NCBI GenBank assembly: GCA_965214585.1
Contig: OZ243957.1
Coordinates: forward strand, 1,674,001-1,738,000
Reading direction: 5' to 3'
Length of the DNA stretch: 64,000 bases
Origin: JAHCHG01 sp965214585
GTDB taxonomy: Bacteria; Acidobacteriota; Blastocatellia; Pyrinomonadales; Pyrinomonadaceae
The translations under genes and the position numbers were made by a program. The first letter of the stretch is position 1, and each line of letters begins with the position of its first letter. A model generated the notes under the pieces. It ran no database searches. It was not told where the DNA came from and saw nothing but the letters and a program-made list of their open reading frames with translations. This document shows, piece after piece, positions 16,836-26,172 of this stretch.

Positions 16836-18998
16836 ATGAAAAAATTTGCTTCCGCCCTGATTTTCGCTCTTTCTTGTTTTATAAGCGGTTCGGCACAAGA
16901 AATACAACCGCTTCCGACTCCGCCGCCCGCCATTGTTGACGACAAAAATGTTGTTAAAATTACGACGGCTCTGATTCAAATTGACGTTACCGTAACGGAC
17001 AGAAAAGGAAATATTGTCACCGATCTGAAACCCGAAGACTTCGAGATTTACGAAAACGGAGTTAAACAAGACATTACCACATTTTCATTCGTTTCGGCGG
17101 GAGATAAAGTAGAAAAAAAGGTCGAAAAGGAAAATAAACCCGGCGTTCCCGTTCCGCCGCAAGAAGTAAAACCCGAACAAGTCAGAAGAACTATTGCGCT
17201 CGTCGTTGACGATCTTTCTCTGTCATTTGAAAGCACGCATTTTGTGCGTCGTGCGCTGCGGAATTTTGTCGAAGAACAGATGCAGAACGGCGATTTTGTG
17301 GCGATCATTCGCACAGGCGCGGGAATCGGCGCGTTGCAGCAATTTACTTCGGATAAAAATATGCTTCTCGCCGCCATTAAGAAAATCACTTGGAGTCCGC
17401 GAGGCAGAGGCGGAATCGGCGCGTTTGCTCCGATCAATGCCCTTGACGGAACATTAGGGAATGAAACTGCTTCTATTGACAGCGAAAAGGAAACCGATAT
17501 TGAGGAACTCCGAAATCAAACTTTTACTTCCGGCACTTTGGGTGCGGTTAATTATGTCGTCAGCGGAATGAAAGAATTGCCCGGACGCAAATCTATTATG
17601 CTTCTCTCGGACGGCTTCCCGCTTTTTACTAAAGCCGGAGGGACGCGCACTTCTTCCATAATTTTGGAACAATTGAGAAGATTGGTTGATGCCGCTAATC
17701 GTTCCGCTGTCAATATTCACACAATGGACGCGAGAGGTTTACAAACGCTGGGTTTTACGGCGGCGGATAATTTCAACAGTAATCCTCGCGGCAGCGACAG
17801 AGCCATTCAACAACGCGCTCAAGATTTTTATGATTCGCAGGAAGGCTTGGTTTATCTGGCGCGTGAAACCGGCGGATTTTCAATTCGTAATAGTAATGAT
17901 CTAAGCGGCGGAATCAGAAAAATGCTCAACGAACAGAGTTATTATCTGCTCGGTTATCAACCGGATTCCGAAACTTTTGATGCCGCGAAAAATAAATTTA
18001 ATAAATTCGAGATCAAGGTCAAACGCGACGACGTGAAAGTTCGTTATCGAAGCGGATTTTTCGGCATTACCGATGAAGATTATGAAAAACCGAAAGAGAA
18101 TCTGACCGCCGAACAAACAATTTTGGACGCGATCTATTCGCCGTTTGCCGCGAACGGAATTTCTCTGCGGCTCAACACGCTTTTTGCAAATGATGAAAAA
18201 CAAGGTTCTTTCGTGCGTTCTCTGCTTCACGTCAATACGAATGATCTGGTTTTCAAGGACGAAGGAAACGGCAGAAAAAGATTGACTTTCGATGTTTTGG
18301 CGGTAAGTTTTGACACAAAAGGAGTTGCGCTGAACGAAATCAGCAAAACTTACGACGTAACGCTTTCGGGCGAAAAATACGAGAACTTTGTCAAAGAAGG
18401 TTTTGTTTATTTCTTTGCATTTCCCGTCAAAAAAGAAGGCGCGTATCAGATGAGAGTTGTCATCCGCGATCACGCCAGCGGAAAAGTCGGCTCGGCGAGT
18501 CAGTTTATCGAGATTCCGAAAATGAAGAAAAATCGCCCGACGCTCTCGGATTTGGTTTTAGAAAATTTAACGCTTGAGCAATGGAATAACGAAGCTAAAA
18601 TAAATTCACCGGGCGTTCAGATAAATCAGAGCAGAGAGCAGCAGCAATCTGCGACAAATCCGATGCGCGACACTTCCTTGAGAGTTTTCAAACAAGGCAC
18701 GATTCTGCGTTACGCTTTCGAGATTTATAATCCGGCATTGGAAGCCGGACGAAAACCGCAATTGAATATGCAGACGAAAATTTTTTACGAAGGCAAGGAA
18801 ATTTTTCAGGGAAAACCGCAGCCGATAAACTTAGATAATCAAACCGATTTTTCGCGCATTCCGGCGATTGGCGCAATTAATCTCGGAACGGAAATGAATT
18901 TGGGAGAATATGTTTTGCAGATTATCGTAACCGACGAATTGGCGAAAGATAAACACAAATACGCCGCCCAATATGTGTCGTTCGAGTTGGTCAAATAA
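16836..18998 (+). CDS. VWFA-related protein, acidobacterial type
   Basis: A 720-aa exported protein with a signal peptide ending near GSAQE. The segment DRKGNIVTDLKPEDFEIYENG near residue 55 is typical of the acidobacterial VWFA family (TIGR03436-like). The von Willebrand A domain (about 110-390) has a MIDAS-like VDDLSLS and a loop with MLLSDGFPLF. The C-terminal half is beta-rich. The start is supported by AGGAG. These proteins are abundant in Acidobacteriota; ligand and role are unknown, probably metal-dependent adhesion or envelope assembly. Confidence 0.85.
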   Translation: MKKFASALIFALSCFISGSAQEIQPLPTPPPAIVDDKNVVKITTALIQIDVTVTDRKGNIVTDLKPEDFEIYENGVKQDITTFSFVSAGDKVEKKVEKENKPGVPVPPQEVKPEQVRRTIALVVDDLSLSFESTHFVRRALRNFVEEQMQNGDFVAIIRTGAGIGALQQFTSDKNMLLAAIKKITWSPRGRGGIGAFAPINALDGTLGNETASIDSEKETDIEELRNQTFTSGTLGAVNYVVSGMKELPGRKSIMLLSDGFPLFTKAGGTRTSSIILEQLRRLVDAANRSAVNIHTMDARGLQTLGFTAADNFNSNPRGSDRAIQQRAQDFYDSQEGLVYLARETGGFSIRNSNDLSGGIRKMLNEQSYYLLGYQPDSETFDAAKNKFNKFEIKVKRDDVKVRYRSGFFGITDEDYEKPKENLTAEQTILDAIYSPFAANGISLRLNTLFANDEKQGSFVRSLLHVNTNDLVFKDEGNGRKRLTFDVLAVSFDTKGVALNEISKTYDVTLSGEKYENFVKEGFVYFFAFPVKKEGAYQMRVVIRDHASGKVGSASQFIEIPKMKKNRPTLSDLVLENLTLEQWNNEAKINSPGVQINQSREQQQSATNPMRDTSLRVFKQGTILRYAFEIYNPALEAGRKPQLNMQTKIFYEGKEIFQGKPQPINLDNQTDFSRIPAIGAINLGTEMNLGEYVLQIIVTDELAKDKHKYAAQYVSFELVK

Positions 18999-19286
18999 CT
19001 TATATATAAAATAAGCGGGCGCGTATAAATAACCAAGCGTAATAATTTGTAAAATAAATTAACAAAATAATTGAGAAATAATAATTATCCTCTGATTATC
19101 TACATAATTCTCAATTCTCAATTCTCAACTCTCAATTATTTTGTTAGTGTTATGATAAAAAATCGAGCCTCTCAATAAAACTGAATACTTTTTCTGATCT
19201 GCTTGGAAAAGGCAAAGGCTAAAAGGTCGGGAAAAATCTCCTGCGCCATAAAAATCCCAAATCCGAAATCACACATCCCAAATCCG
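18999..19286. other. AT-rich intergenic region, no gene seen
   Basis: Between convergent genes. It contains tandem short repeats of CTCAATT type (19108-19140) and imperfect pairing with an upstream GAGAATAATAATTATCCTC stretch. It may hold a bidirectional terminator, but no canonical hairpin with T-tract stands out. Confidence 0.4.
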
Positions 19287-21797
19287 TCAGCCTATCGGAT
19301 CGCCCGGCGGTTCGGGCAGAGTTTCGGTTTGTTTTCTCGGCATATCGGGGCGTTCTAAAAATCTTTCGATATTTTCAATCGTCGAATTATAGTGGATTTT
19401 CGTGTCGCCCGTAACAATCGCTTTTTTCAATTTCGCGCGTAATTCGCGCAATTCTTCGGAAGCAACGGCTCTGATTTGCTGACGCGCATTCGGATTTGCC
19501 GCAAGATTCATTAAATTTCTGACTACCAGATTTTGAATCGTGCGCTGAATTTGCGCGTGATAATTATCAGCCGAAACGGGCGTTTCCCACGTTTTTTTCA
19601 TCAGCGTATCAACAACTTCAATAAAGCCCGGATTATTTTTGTCGCGGGCGTTAAAATCCATCAAACGCGCGGCGCGGTTCGGTTCGAGCAGACTGCCGAT
19701 AGTCATATCAGCCGCAATTTCAGCCGCGCCGATGGCATCAAAAACCGGCTCGGTGCGCTTGTCGAAAAGTTCCGAACGGCTCGAATTCGTGCCGTAAGCC
19801 GTCGGCGGAATTATCTGCAAAATTCTCTCGGAAACGGCGAGTTCTTTCGGATTTATAGTTTCCAAAACCGCTTCGAGTGCTTCGCGCTGAACTTTTGCCG
19901 GAACGATCTGATAAATCTGCGACGGACTCGTTCCGTTTTCATTTCTGACCGCGTAAGTGTAGAAAACGCCGCCAAGGGATTTTATTGCCGCCGCCATTTG
20001 ATAACGGTGATGCAGATAAAGCGGAAGCAGTTTATTTTCGAGTTCGGACAGAGGTTTTCCGTTTTCGATGTTATTTAAACCGAAATTTTCCAGACCGATG
20101 CGGCGAATCTGCATTTCGTATTTTAACTGCGCGATTGGATCGTTTCCGTTGTCCCACAAATTAGCCAACGGATGCGCCGCGCCCGACGGACGCGCATCGG
20201 CATCGGACAAAAACAGCATCGCGTTTGCCGCGCCTTGACGGAGAATTTTTTCGAGTTCGGCATTTTCATTCGCGCTTTCGGGAAAATCTCTGTAAGCGTA
20301 ATCAACCGCAAGTTTATCGTAAGAGCCGATGCCGACGGCGTAAGCGTTCGAGAAATCGAGTTTGCCGTTTTCGATTTTTATCAGAGGCGCGGGATAATCC
20401 ATTACGGACGCGCGTCCGTAAGTGCTGGCGGCGAAATTGTGCGCTAGTCCGAGCGTGTGTCCGACTTCGTGCGCCGAAAGCTGGCGAATTCGGGCGTAAG
20501 CGAGTTCGTTCGCGCTCACTTTTTCATCGGCTTTTATCAGATAATCAACGTCGGGCAAAATGGCAAAATCGCACGACGAAGCGTTCATCAAATTTGCATA
20601 TTGCGGCACGAGTCCCGAACCGATCAGAAAATCCTGTCTTGCGCGTTGCGAATCGAGCGTTACAACGCCCTTGATAATTTCGCCCGTGCGCGGATCAACA
20701 ACGCTCGAACCGTAAGCCCAGCCGCGTGTTGCGCGATGCACCCAATTTATGACGTTGTAGCGAACATCCAGCGGATCGGCATCGGCGGGCAGAATTTTCA
20801 CTTGAAAAGCATTTCTGAAACCCGCCGCTTCAAACGCCTGATTCCACCAAGACGCGCCTTCGATAAGCGCGTCGCGGATGTCTTTCGGCGTGCCGTTGTC
20901 AACATAATAAATTATCGGCTCGACGGCTTCCGACATTTCCGCGTCCGCATTTTTCTTTTCCAGACGATGCCGCACGATCCAGCGTTTTTCCAAATCTTCG
21001 GAGATCGGCACGGCGTAATCGTAAAAACTGATCGCAAAAACGCCCACTCGCGGATCGAATTTCCTCGGCTTGTAATCGTCGTCGGGAAGTTCGACAAACG
21101 AATGACGCTCGCGCACCGTTACCGCATCGCCCGACGGCGCGGTTTGATTTATCAAGTTTCCCGTGTCGGTTTTCGACGCAAGCGTAATCGTCGCTTCGAC
21201 TTCCGTATTTTTCGGAAACCCCTTCGTGTTCGGCAAATACAGCGCACTTCGGCTTTCGTCAAAGCTGAAATTCCCCTGTTTCGCCCGATTCAAACGCGCC
21301 GCAACCGAATGTGCGTCACGAATCAAAAAATCCGTCGCGTCAACTAAAACCTTGTCGTCGTCCGCCGCAACCGTTTTAAAACCCCAGATCACGGATTTTG
21401 CAAAAGATTCTTCAACCGCCCGCCGTTCCGCTAAATTATCGCTTAACGCGCGAAAATTCTGATTCGGCTGAACAAGGAGAATTTTATTCCCGGCGCGTTC
21501 AAAATAAACCACTTTCGTATCGCCCAACTGCCCGCGATCAAGTCCCAGCGGATTTGAACCAACGCCCGTCGGAAGCGAAACCTGATAAAGAAATTCGCGC
21601 TTGAAACGCGAAACTTCGATGTAGATTTTCCCGTTCTGAGCGTTCAGATAAAGCGGAACGAATCCGTCAATTTTTTGCAGTTTTTCGGTAAAATCGGAGA
21701 ATTTTTTGATCGGCGGAGAATCGTCTTTTTTGTCCTGAGCCAAAGCAAAAGAGAAGGCGATGGCAAGAAGGAAAAATGCGTATAAAAATCTGAACAT
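19287..21797 (-). CDS. exported zinc metalloprotease (DUF5117/DUF4953 type)
   Basis: An 836-aa protein with a cleavable leader (FFLLAIAFSFALAQ). The zinc site HEVGHTLGLAHNF is at about residue 445, a metzincin-like HExxHxxGxxH with a downstream MDYP Met-turn. The N-terminal 220 residues match the DUF5117/5118 prodomain style and the C-terminal part the DUF4953 style found in Bacteroidota and Acidobacteriota proteases. Probably acts in the periplasm or outside on protein substrates. GGAG precedes the start at 21797. Confidence 0.85.
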   Translation of the reverse strand: MFRFLYAFFLLAIAFSFALAQDKKDDSPPIKKFSDFTEKLQKIDGFVPLYLNAQNGKIYIEVSRFKREFLYQVSLPTGVGSNPLGLDRGQLGDTKVVYFERAGNKILLVQPNQNFRALSDNLAERRAVEESFAKSVIWGFKTVAADDDKVLVDATDFLIRDAHSVAARLNRAKQGNFSFDESRSALYLPNTKGFPKNTEVEATITLASKTDTGNLINQTAPSGDAVTVRERHSFVELPDDDYKPRKFDPRVGVFAISFYDYAVPISEDLEKRWIVRHRLEKKNADAEMSEAVEPIIYYVDNGTPKDIRDALIEGASWWNQAFEAAGFRNAFQVKILPADADPLDVRYNVINWVHRATRGWAYGSSVVDPRTGEIIKGVVTLDSQRARQDFLIGSGLVPQYANLMNASSCDFAILPDVDYLIKADEKVSANELAYARIRQLSAHEVGHTLGLAHNFAASTYGRASVMDYPAPLIKIENGKLDFSNAYAVGIGSYDKLAVDYAYRDFPESANENAELEKILRQGAANAMLFLSDADARPSGAAHPLANLWDNGNDPIAQLKYEMQIRRIGLENFGLNNIENGKPLSELENKLLPLYLHHRYQMAAAIKSLGGVFYTYAVRNENGTSPSQIYQIVPAKVQREALEAVLETINPKELAVSERILQIIPPTAYGTNSSRSELFDKRTEPVFDAIGAAEIAADMTIGSLLEPNRAARLMDFNARDKNNPGFIEVVDTLMKKTWETPVSADNYHAQIQRTIQNLVVRNLMNLAANPNARQQIRAVASEELRELRAKLKKAIVTGDTKIHYNSTIENIERFLERPDMPRKQTETLPEPPGDPIG

Positions 21798-21920
21798 AAT
21801 TTTAAAATTCTCCGGCGAAAAAATTTGCGCTTGTAAAATGCGGATGCGTTTTTTTGGAATTCACTAATTTTACTATTGTTTAGAATTCGCGCCAACGTGC
21901 CGGAAATTTTTTCGATTTGT

Positions 21921-22064
21921 TCAGCAAGCGAAATACGCCGGAAGCATAAGAATTGCCAGCCAAACCAAACCCTTTATCAGAAAAAACATAAATCCGGCAA
22001 AGCCGAGTGCTTTCACCCATTCGATCAGGGATTTTTTTTCTTTTTGAGCTTTTTCTTCGTGCAT
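21921..22064 (-). CDS. 47-aa membrane small protein
   Basis: A short frame: charged Lys/Glu-rich N-terminus (MHEEKAQKEKK), then a hydrophobic helix pair (LGFAGFMFFLIKGLVWLAIL) ending Tyr-Phe-Ala-Cys. The FLIKGLVW pattern looks like small inner-membrane proteins found in many genomes. Codon use is consistent with neighbours and the frame is clean. No partner is evident; it is upstream of the metalloprotease gene on the same strand. Confidence 0.6.
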   Translation of the reverse strand: MHEEKAQKEKKSLIEWVKALGFAGFMFFLIKGLVWLAILMLPAYFAC

Positions 22065-22202
22065 ATCTATTTTAAAATATCGTTTTCCGGCAAACTTTTC
22101 AATCCGCGCATTTATAAGTTTTGCTAAATCAGCCGGAAAACTTATCTTGACAATCTCGCCTTTGATTGTTTGGATACAAAAATGGAATCTTCGCGTAGCT
22201 TT

Positions 22203-22367
22203 CTAAGAAGCTGTTTGGAAATTGTATCGCAGGCTTCCAGCCGGCAGTCTTGGTGGCATCTTGCCGCCAATTTGTGTAAATAACGCTCGAATTGGCGGCT
22301 GGAAGCCACCAAGACTGCCGGCAAGATGCCGGCGTTACGTTTTTTTTTAGTTTCCAGACAGCTTTTA
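22203..22367. repeat. repeat family B, copy 1
   Basis: Ends CTAAGAAGCTGTTTGGAAA and TTTCCAGACAGCTTTTA; inner palindrome GCCGGCAGTCTTGGTGGC ... GCCACCAAGACTGCCGGC. Non-coding, between the small membrane protein and the dipeptidase gene. Five other copies are in the window. Confidence 0.85.
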
Positions 22368-22398
22368 AAACGCGCCGTTTTGAGAATAAAAATAAAAA

Positions 22399-22962
22399 GT
22401 GAGGCAAACTTTGCTCGAACTCGTTAAGCTCGACAACACAATAAAACTCGATATTCGCTACGCCGCCGAAAACAATTTTGTCGGCAGGCGGGTTTACCCG
22501 GAAGCCCGCGCATTTTTGCAAAAAGACGCGGCGCAAGCCGTCGTCCGCGTTCATCGAAAGTTAAAAAACAAAAATCTCGGCTTGGTGATTTTCGACGGTT
22601 ATCGCCCGTGGCGAATTACAAAACTTTTCTGGGAAACGGTCAAAAAAGAACATCGAAAATTCGTCGCCGACCCGAAAAAAGGCTCGAAACATAATCGCGG
22701 ATGCGCCGTTGATCTGAGTTTATTTGACCTAAAAACTGGCGAAAATCTGCCGATGCCTTCCGGCTTCGACGAATTTACGAGCCGCGCTGCGCCCGATTAC
22801 AAAGGCGGAACGAAAGAAGAAAGAGCAAACCGCGACCTGCTTCGCAAATTTATGGAAGCCGAAGATTTCCTCGTTAATCGCAACGAATGGTGGCATTTCG
22901 ATTACAAAGATTGGGAAAAATATGAGATTTGCGATTTGGAATTTTCTGAGATCAGTAAATAG
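22399..22962 (+). CDS. D-Ala-D-Ala dipeptidase, VanX/DdpX family (M15D)
   Basis: A 187-aa enzyme expected to hydrolyse D-Ala-D-Ala. It begins at GTG 22399; TTG 22411 is an alternative. The start LVKLDNTIKLDIRYAAENNF matches the family. Zinc ligands: His in SKHNRGCAVDLSLFD (about residue 95) and His in EWWHFDYKDW near the C-terminus, with catalytic Glu just before (RNEWWHF). No leader, so probably cytoplasmic. In vancomycin-sensitive bacteria such enzymes recycle peptidoglycan; no van genes are near. Confidence 0.85.
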   Translation: MRQTLLELVKLDNTIKLDIRYAAENNFVGRRVYPEARAFLQKDAAQAVVRVHRKLKNKNLGLVIFDGYRPWRITKLFWETVKKEHRKFVADPKKGSKHNRGCAVDLSLFDLKTGENLPMPSGFDEFTSRAAPDYKGGTKEERANRDLLRKFMEAEDFLVNRNEWWHFDYKDWEKYEICDLEFSEISK

Positions 22963-23010
22963 TAAATCAGAGCAATTTTTAGATTGCTTTGCATTTTTAC
23001 CTTTTAAAAA

Positions 23011-23147
23011 GCGGGCGAGAGAGCAACCCTTCCTGACCTGTAATCTTTTTAATCTTGAACAGTCTTATGTAATAATTTACTCAAGATAAAGTGAAAAAGC
23101 ACAAGTTAAATAAATTTGCAGGTCAGGAAGGGTTGCTCTGCGCCCGC
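23011..23147. repeat. repeat family G, copy 2
   Basis: GCGGGCGAGAGAGCAACCCT at the left and AGGGTTGCTCTGCGCCCGC at the right; 137 bp and the same internal sequence as 11360-11497. Inverted arms extend through TTCCTGACCTG/CAGGTCAGGAA. Non-coding, between convergent genes. Confidence 0.75.
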
Positions 23148-23231
23148 AAAACATAAACAACCAAAAAACTTAAACAATAAAATAGTAAATCGTAATGAAA
23201 AAACAATTTACAAGTAACGATTTACAATCTT

Positions 23232-23912
23232 CTATTTTTTCTCCATCGAATCTTCTTTCCCTTTCATCTCGGCTTCGATTTGCAGATTTACCTTTACATC
23301 GTCGGACAAAATTGCCGCGCCGTTCGGCAGATTTCCGCCGTAATTGACATTAAAATCGCGCCGATTTACGACGGTTTCCGCCGTCGCGCCCATTTTCATC
23401 GAACCGCGCGATTCGACGAATCCGGCGACATCGAACGGAAACGAAACTTTTTTCGTCGCGCCCTTCATCATCAGATTGCCCGAAACCATCCATTGCCCGC
23501 CTTTTTTCTCGATCTTTGTGCTTTTAAAAGTCATATCGGGATATTTTTCGACCTCGAAAAAATCCTTCGAGCGCAGATGTTCATCGCGTCTGGCAACGCC
23601 CGTGTCAACGCTTGCCGTCTTTGCGGAAAATTCGACGGAAGATTTTGAAACGTCCTTCGCGTCGTAATTTATCGCACCCGTAAAATCGCGGAAAAAGCCC
23701 GGAACTTCGATGAGTCCTAAATGTTTTATGCGAAAACCGATTGAACTGTGCGCCTTGTCAAATTCGTAAATTCCGCTTGCGCCTTCCGTTTTTACTTTGC
23801 CGCTTGCCGCAAATTTTTCGGCAATCGTCGGCTGATCGGCGTTTGCCGTAAAAAAGTTTAAGCCAAAAACCGCAAATACCGCTAAAAATCCCGCAATCAA
23901 AAATCTTTTCAT
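23232..23912 (-). CDS. YceI-family periplasmic protein
   Basis: A 226-aa protein. Leader MKRFLIAGFLAVFAVFG ending near TANA. The YceI lipocalin-like barrel spans about 40-215 with typical segments: YEFDKAHSSIGFRIKHLG, FRDFTGAINYD, RDEHLRSKDFFEVEKYPDMTFKS, NLMMKGATKKV. YceI proteins bind isoprenoid-like lipids; exact role is unknown. Ends in a short Lys/Glu tail. Single gene with its own promoter region. Confidence 0.9.
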   Translation of the reverse strand: MKRFLIAGFLAVFAVFGLNFFTANADQPTIAEKFAASGKVKTEGASGIYEFDKAHSSIGFRIKHLGLIEVPGFFRDFTGAINYDAKDVSKSSVEFSAKTASVDTGVARRDEHLRSKDFFEVEKYPDMTFKSTKIEKKGGQWMVSGNLMMKGATKKVSFPFDVAGFVESRGSMKMGATAETVVNRRDFNVNYGGNLPNGAAILSDDVKVNLQIEAEMKGKEDSMEKK

Positions 23913-24083
23913 TTTTCTAACTCCTTTTCGTAAATTTTTTTAACTATAATAAATTACCGCTTTTGCCGTTATTTATTTCCATTTCTTAATTTCGCCCGTA
24001 ATTTTATGATAAACTGCAAAACTTATAAAAAACAATTTCAAAAATTGAAATAATTTTTCCGTTTTCGGGCATTAAACGAATGT

Positions 24084-24407
24084 ATGTGGCAAACGATCAG
24101 CGATTGGTTTTCGAGTTTCGGCGCGGAATACGGCGTAAATCCGCTGATTTTCGGCGCAATTTACATCGGCGCGATTCCGTTTTTTACAATTTCAATCGCG
24201 TGGCTCGTCCGCAATTACCGCAAGGGAAAATCTGTGGTTTTGCCTGCAATATCGGCAGTGTTCTTTTTTATTTCCGCTTATATTTATCTGATTTTCGCGG
24301 GAAAAAATGTTCCGATCTGGGTTTACGCCGTCGTCGTTTTGCTGATAATTTTCGGCGTGTATTCGACTTTTAAAAAAGTGCGGCGGCAAATAAAAAAAGA
24401 AGAATAG
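24084..24407 (+). CDS. 107-aa small membrane protein
   Basis: Three predicted membrane helices (GAIYIGAIPFFTISIAWLV, VLPAISAVFFFISAYIYLIF, WVYAVVVLLIIFGVYSTF), short loops, and a basic/acidic tail. No enzymatic motif. An ATG at 24084 fits the hydrophobic pattern better than the overlapping frames. I do not recognise a named family. Confidence 0.7.
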   Translation: MWQTISDWFSSFGAEYGVNPLIFGAIYIGAIPFFTISIAWLVRNYRKGKSVVLPAISAVFFFISAYIYLIFAGKNVPIWVYAVVVLLIIFGVYSTFKKVRRQIKKEE

Positions 24408-24430
24408 ACACAAAGGGTCACGAAGAATCA

Positions 24431-24640
24431 CTAGAAGCTGTTTGGTAATTGTATCGCAGGCTTCCAGCCGGCAGTCTTGGTGGCTTCCAACCGCCAAATT
24501 TATCTGTTTTTCCCGCCGATTCGAGTAAATAACGCTCGAATTGGCGGCAAGATGCCGCCAAGACTGCCGGCAAGATGCCGCCAAGACTGCCGGCAAGATG
24601 CCGGCGTTACGTTTTTTCCGAGTTTTCAAACAACTTCTAA
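24431..24640. repeat. repeat family B, copy 2
   Basis: Starts CTAGAAGCTGTTTGG and ends CCGAGTTTTCAAACAACTTCTAA. It carries an additional internal duplication of CAAGACTGCCGGCAAGATGCC (three tandem units), making it longer than other copies. Non-coding. Confidence 0.85.
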
Positions 24641-24700
24641 GAAAAATTTAGCAAACTACTTTGTGAAAACTTTGTGTTCCTTCGTGATTTAAGGTGTTTT

Positions 24701-26167
24701 ATGAGCGAAACTTACGATTTAATCGTTATCGGCGGCGGTTCGGCGGGATTAGTTGCAGCGGGCGGCGCGGGAATTTTAGGCGCACGAGTTGCGCTGATCG
24801 AAAAAAATAAACTCGGCGGCGATTGTCTTTATACCGGATGCGTTCCGTCAAAAACGCTGATTCGCTCGGCGCGGCTCGCGTCCGACATAAAAAACGCCGA
24901 AAAATACGGATTTGAAAAGCCGGAAATGAATTTCAAAAACAACGATTTTGCGTCAATTACAAATCGCGTTCAGCGAGTTATCGGCACAATCGAAGAACAC
25001 GATTCACCGGAAGTTTTTGAAGAAATGGGCGCGGAAATCGTTTTCGGTTCGCCGAAATTTATATCGAAAAACGAAATCGAAGTCGAACTAAAAAAAACGG
25101 GCGAAAAAAGAACTTTAAAAGCCAGACGGTTTTGTATTTCAACCGGCTCGTCGCCGTTCGTTCCGCCGATTGAAGGCTTGGAAGAAACGAAATACATCAC
25201 CAACGAAGAAATTTTTCATCTCAAAAATCTACCCGAAACATTAATAGTTCTCGGCGGCGGCGCAATCGGCTGCGAAATGGGGCAATCGTTTCAGCGTTTC
25301 GGCTCGAAAGTTACGATCATCGAAATGTCCGCGCACATCTTGTCAAAAGAGGACGAGGAAGTTTCCGTGCTTTTAGAAGGCATTTTCAAAAAAGAAGGCG
25401 TGCGGCTTAAAACAAACTCAAAAGCCGTCAAAGCTCATAAAAACGCCGACGGCAAAAAAGTCATTACAATCGAAAAGGAAAACGGCGAAAAAGAAGAAAT
25501 AATTGCCGACGAAATCCTCGCCGCAGTCGGCAGAAAACCGAACACAAAAGGCTTAAACCTCGAAACCGCAAACGTCCAACTCGACGAAAAAGGCAGAATC
25601 GAAGTGGACGAATATTTACGCACAACCAACAAAAATATCTATGCGGCGGGCGATGTCAACGGCAAATTCCAGTTCACGCACATCGCGGATTACGAAGCGC
25701 AGATCGTTTTGCAAAACTGCTTTCTTTTTTACCCGTTCACCAAAAAAGCCGATTACCAAGTCGTTCCGTGGACAACTTTCACCGAACCCGAAGTCGCCAG
25801 AGTCGGAATGATCGAAAATGAAGCACGAGAAAAACACGGCGCGGACGTAAAAATCTACAAAGTCCCGTTCACCGAAAACGACCGCGCCCACGCCGAAGGC
25901 GACGCGGAAGGCTTTGCAAAATTAGTCTTAAAAGGCGACAAAATCTTAGGAATCACAATCGTCGCCATCCACGCCGGCGAACTCCTCTCGGAATTCACCG
26001 TTGCATTAAAACACGGGCTTTCAATCAGCGAACTAAATTCCGCCATCCACGTTTATCCGACACTAGCGAAAATCACGCAAGCCTTAGGAACGGAAAAAAC
26101 AATCGAAAAATTAAAAAAACCTTGGGTGCAAAAATGGTTCGGAAGATATTTGAAGATTTGGCGATGA
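24701..26167 (+). CDS. mercuric-reductase-like FAD/NAD disulfide oxidoreductase
   Basis: A 488-aa member of the dihydrolipoamide dehydrogenase / MerA superfamily. FAD site GGGSAGLVAAGGAG at residue 11; redox pair CLYTGCVPSK at about 45; NAD site LGGGAIGCEMG at about 180; second FAD motif YAAGDVNG at about 315; C-terminal dimer domain with IHVYPTLAKI. The C-terminus lacks the usual HAHPT motif of lipoamide dehydrogenase (here IHVYPT), fitting the MerA-like GDCLYTGCVPSKTL subgroup. There is no N-terminal HMA domain and no mer genes nearby, so the substrate is uncertain. Confidence 0.85.
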   Translation: MSETYDLIVIGGGSAGLVAAGGAGILGARVALIEKNKLGGDCLYTGCVPSKTLIRSARLASDIKNAEKYGFEKPEMNFKNNDFASITNRVQRVIGTIEEHDSPEVFEEMGAEIVFGSPKFISKNEIEVELKKTGEKRTLKARRFCISTGSSPFVPPIEGLEETKYITNEEIFHLKNLPETLIVLGGGAIGCEMGQSFQRFGSKVTIIEMSAHILSKEDEEVSVLLEGIFKKEGVRLKTNSKAVKAHKNADGKKVITIEKENGEKEEIIADEILAAVGRKPNTKGLNLETANVQLDEKGRIEVDEYLRTTNKNIYAAGDVNGKFQFTHIADYEAQIVLQNCFLFYPFTKKADYQVVPWTTFTEPEVARVGMIENEAREKHGADVKIYKVPFTENDRAHAEGDAEGFAKLVLKGDKILGITIVAIHAGELLSEFTVALKHGLSISELNSAIHVYPTLAKITQALGTEKTIEKLKKPWVQKWFGRYLKIWR

Positions 26168-26172
26168 ATGCT

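Noticed and set aside
20457..21347. 296-codon plus-strand open frame
   Set aside because: It is antisense to the metalloprotease, whose frame has a leader, zinc motif and family pattern; Arg-rich composition is typical of a shadow.
24701..26167. Annotation as dihydrolipoamide dehydrogenase (lpdA)
   Set aside because: C-terminal IHVYPT instead of the usual His-Ala-His-Pro-Thr, MerA-like CLYTGCVPSK context and no 2-oxoacid dehydrogenase genes nearby; kept as a general family call.
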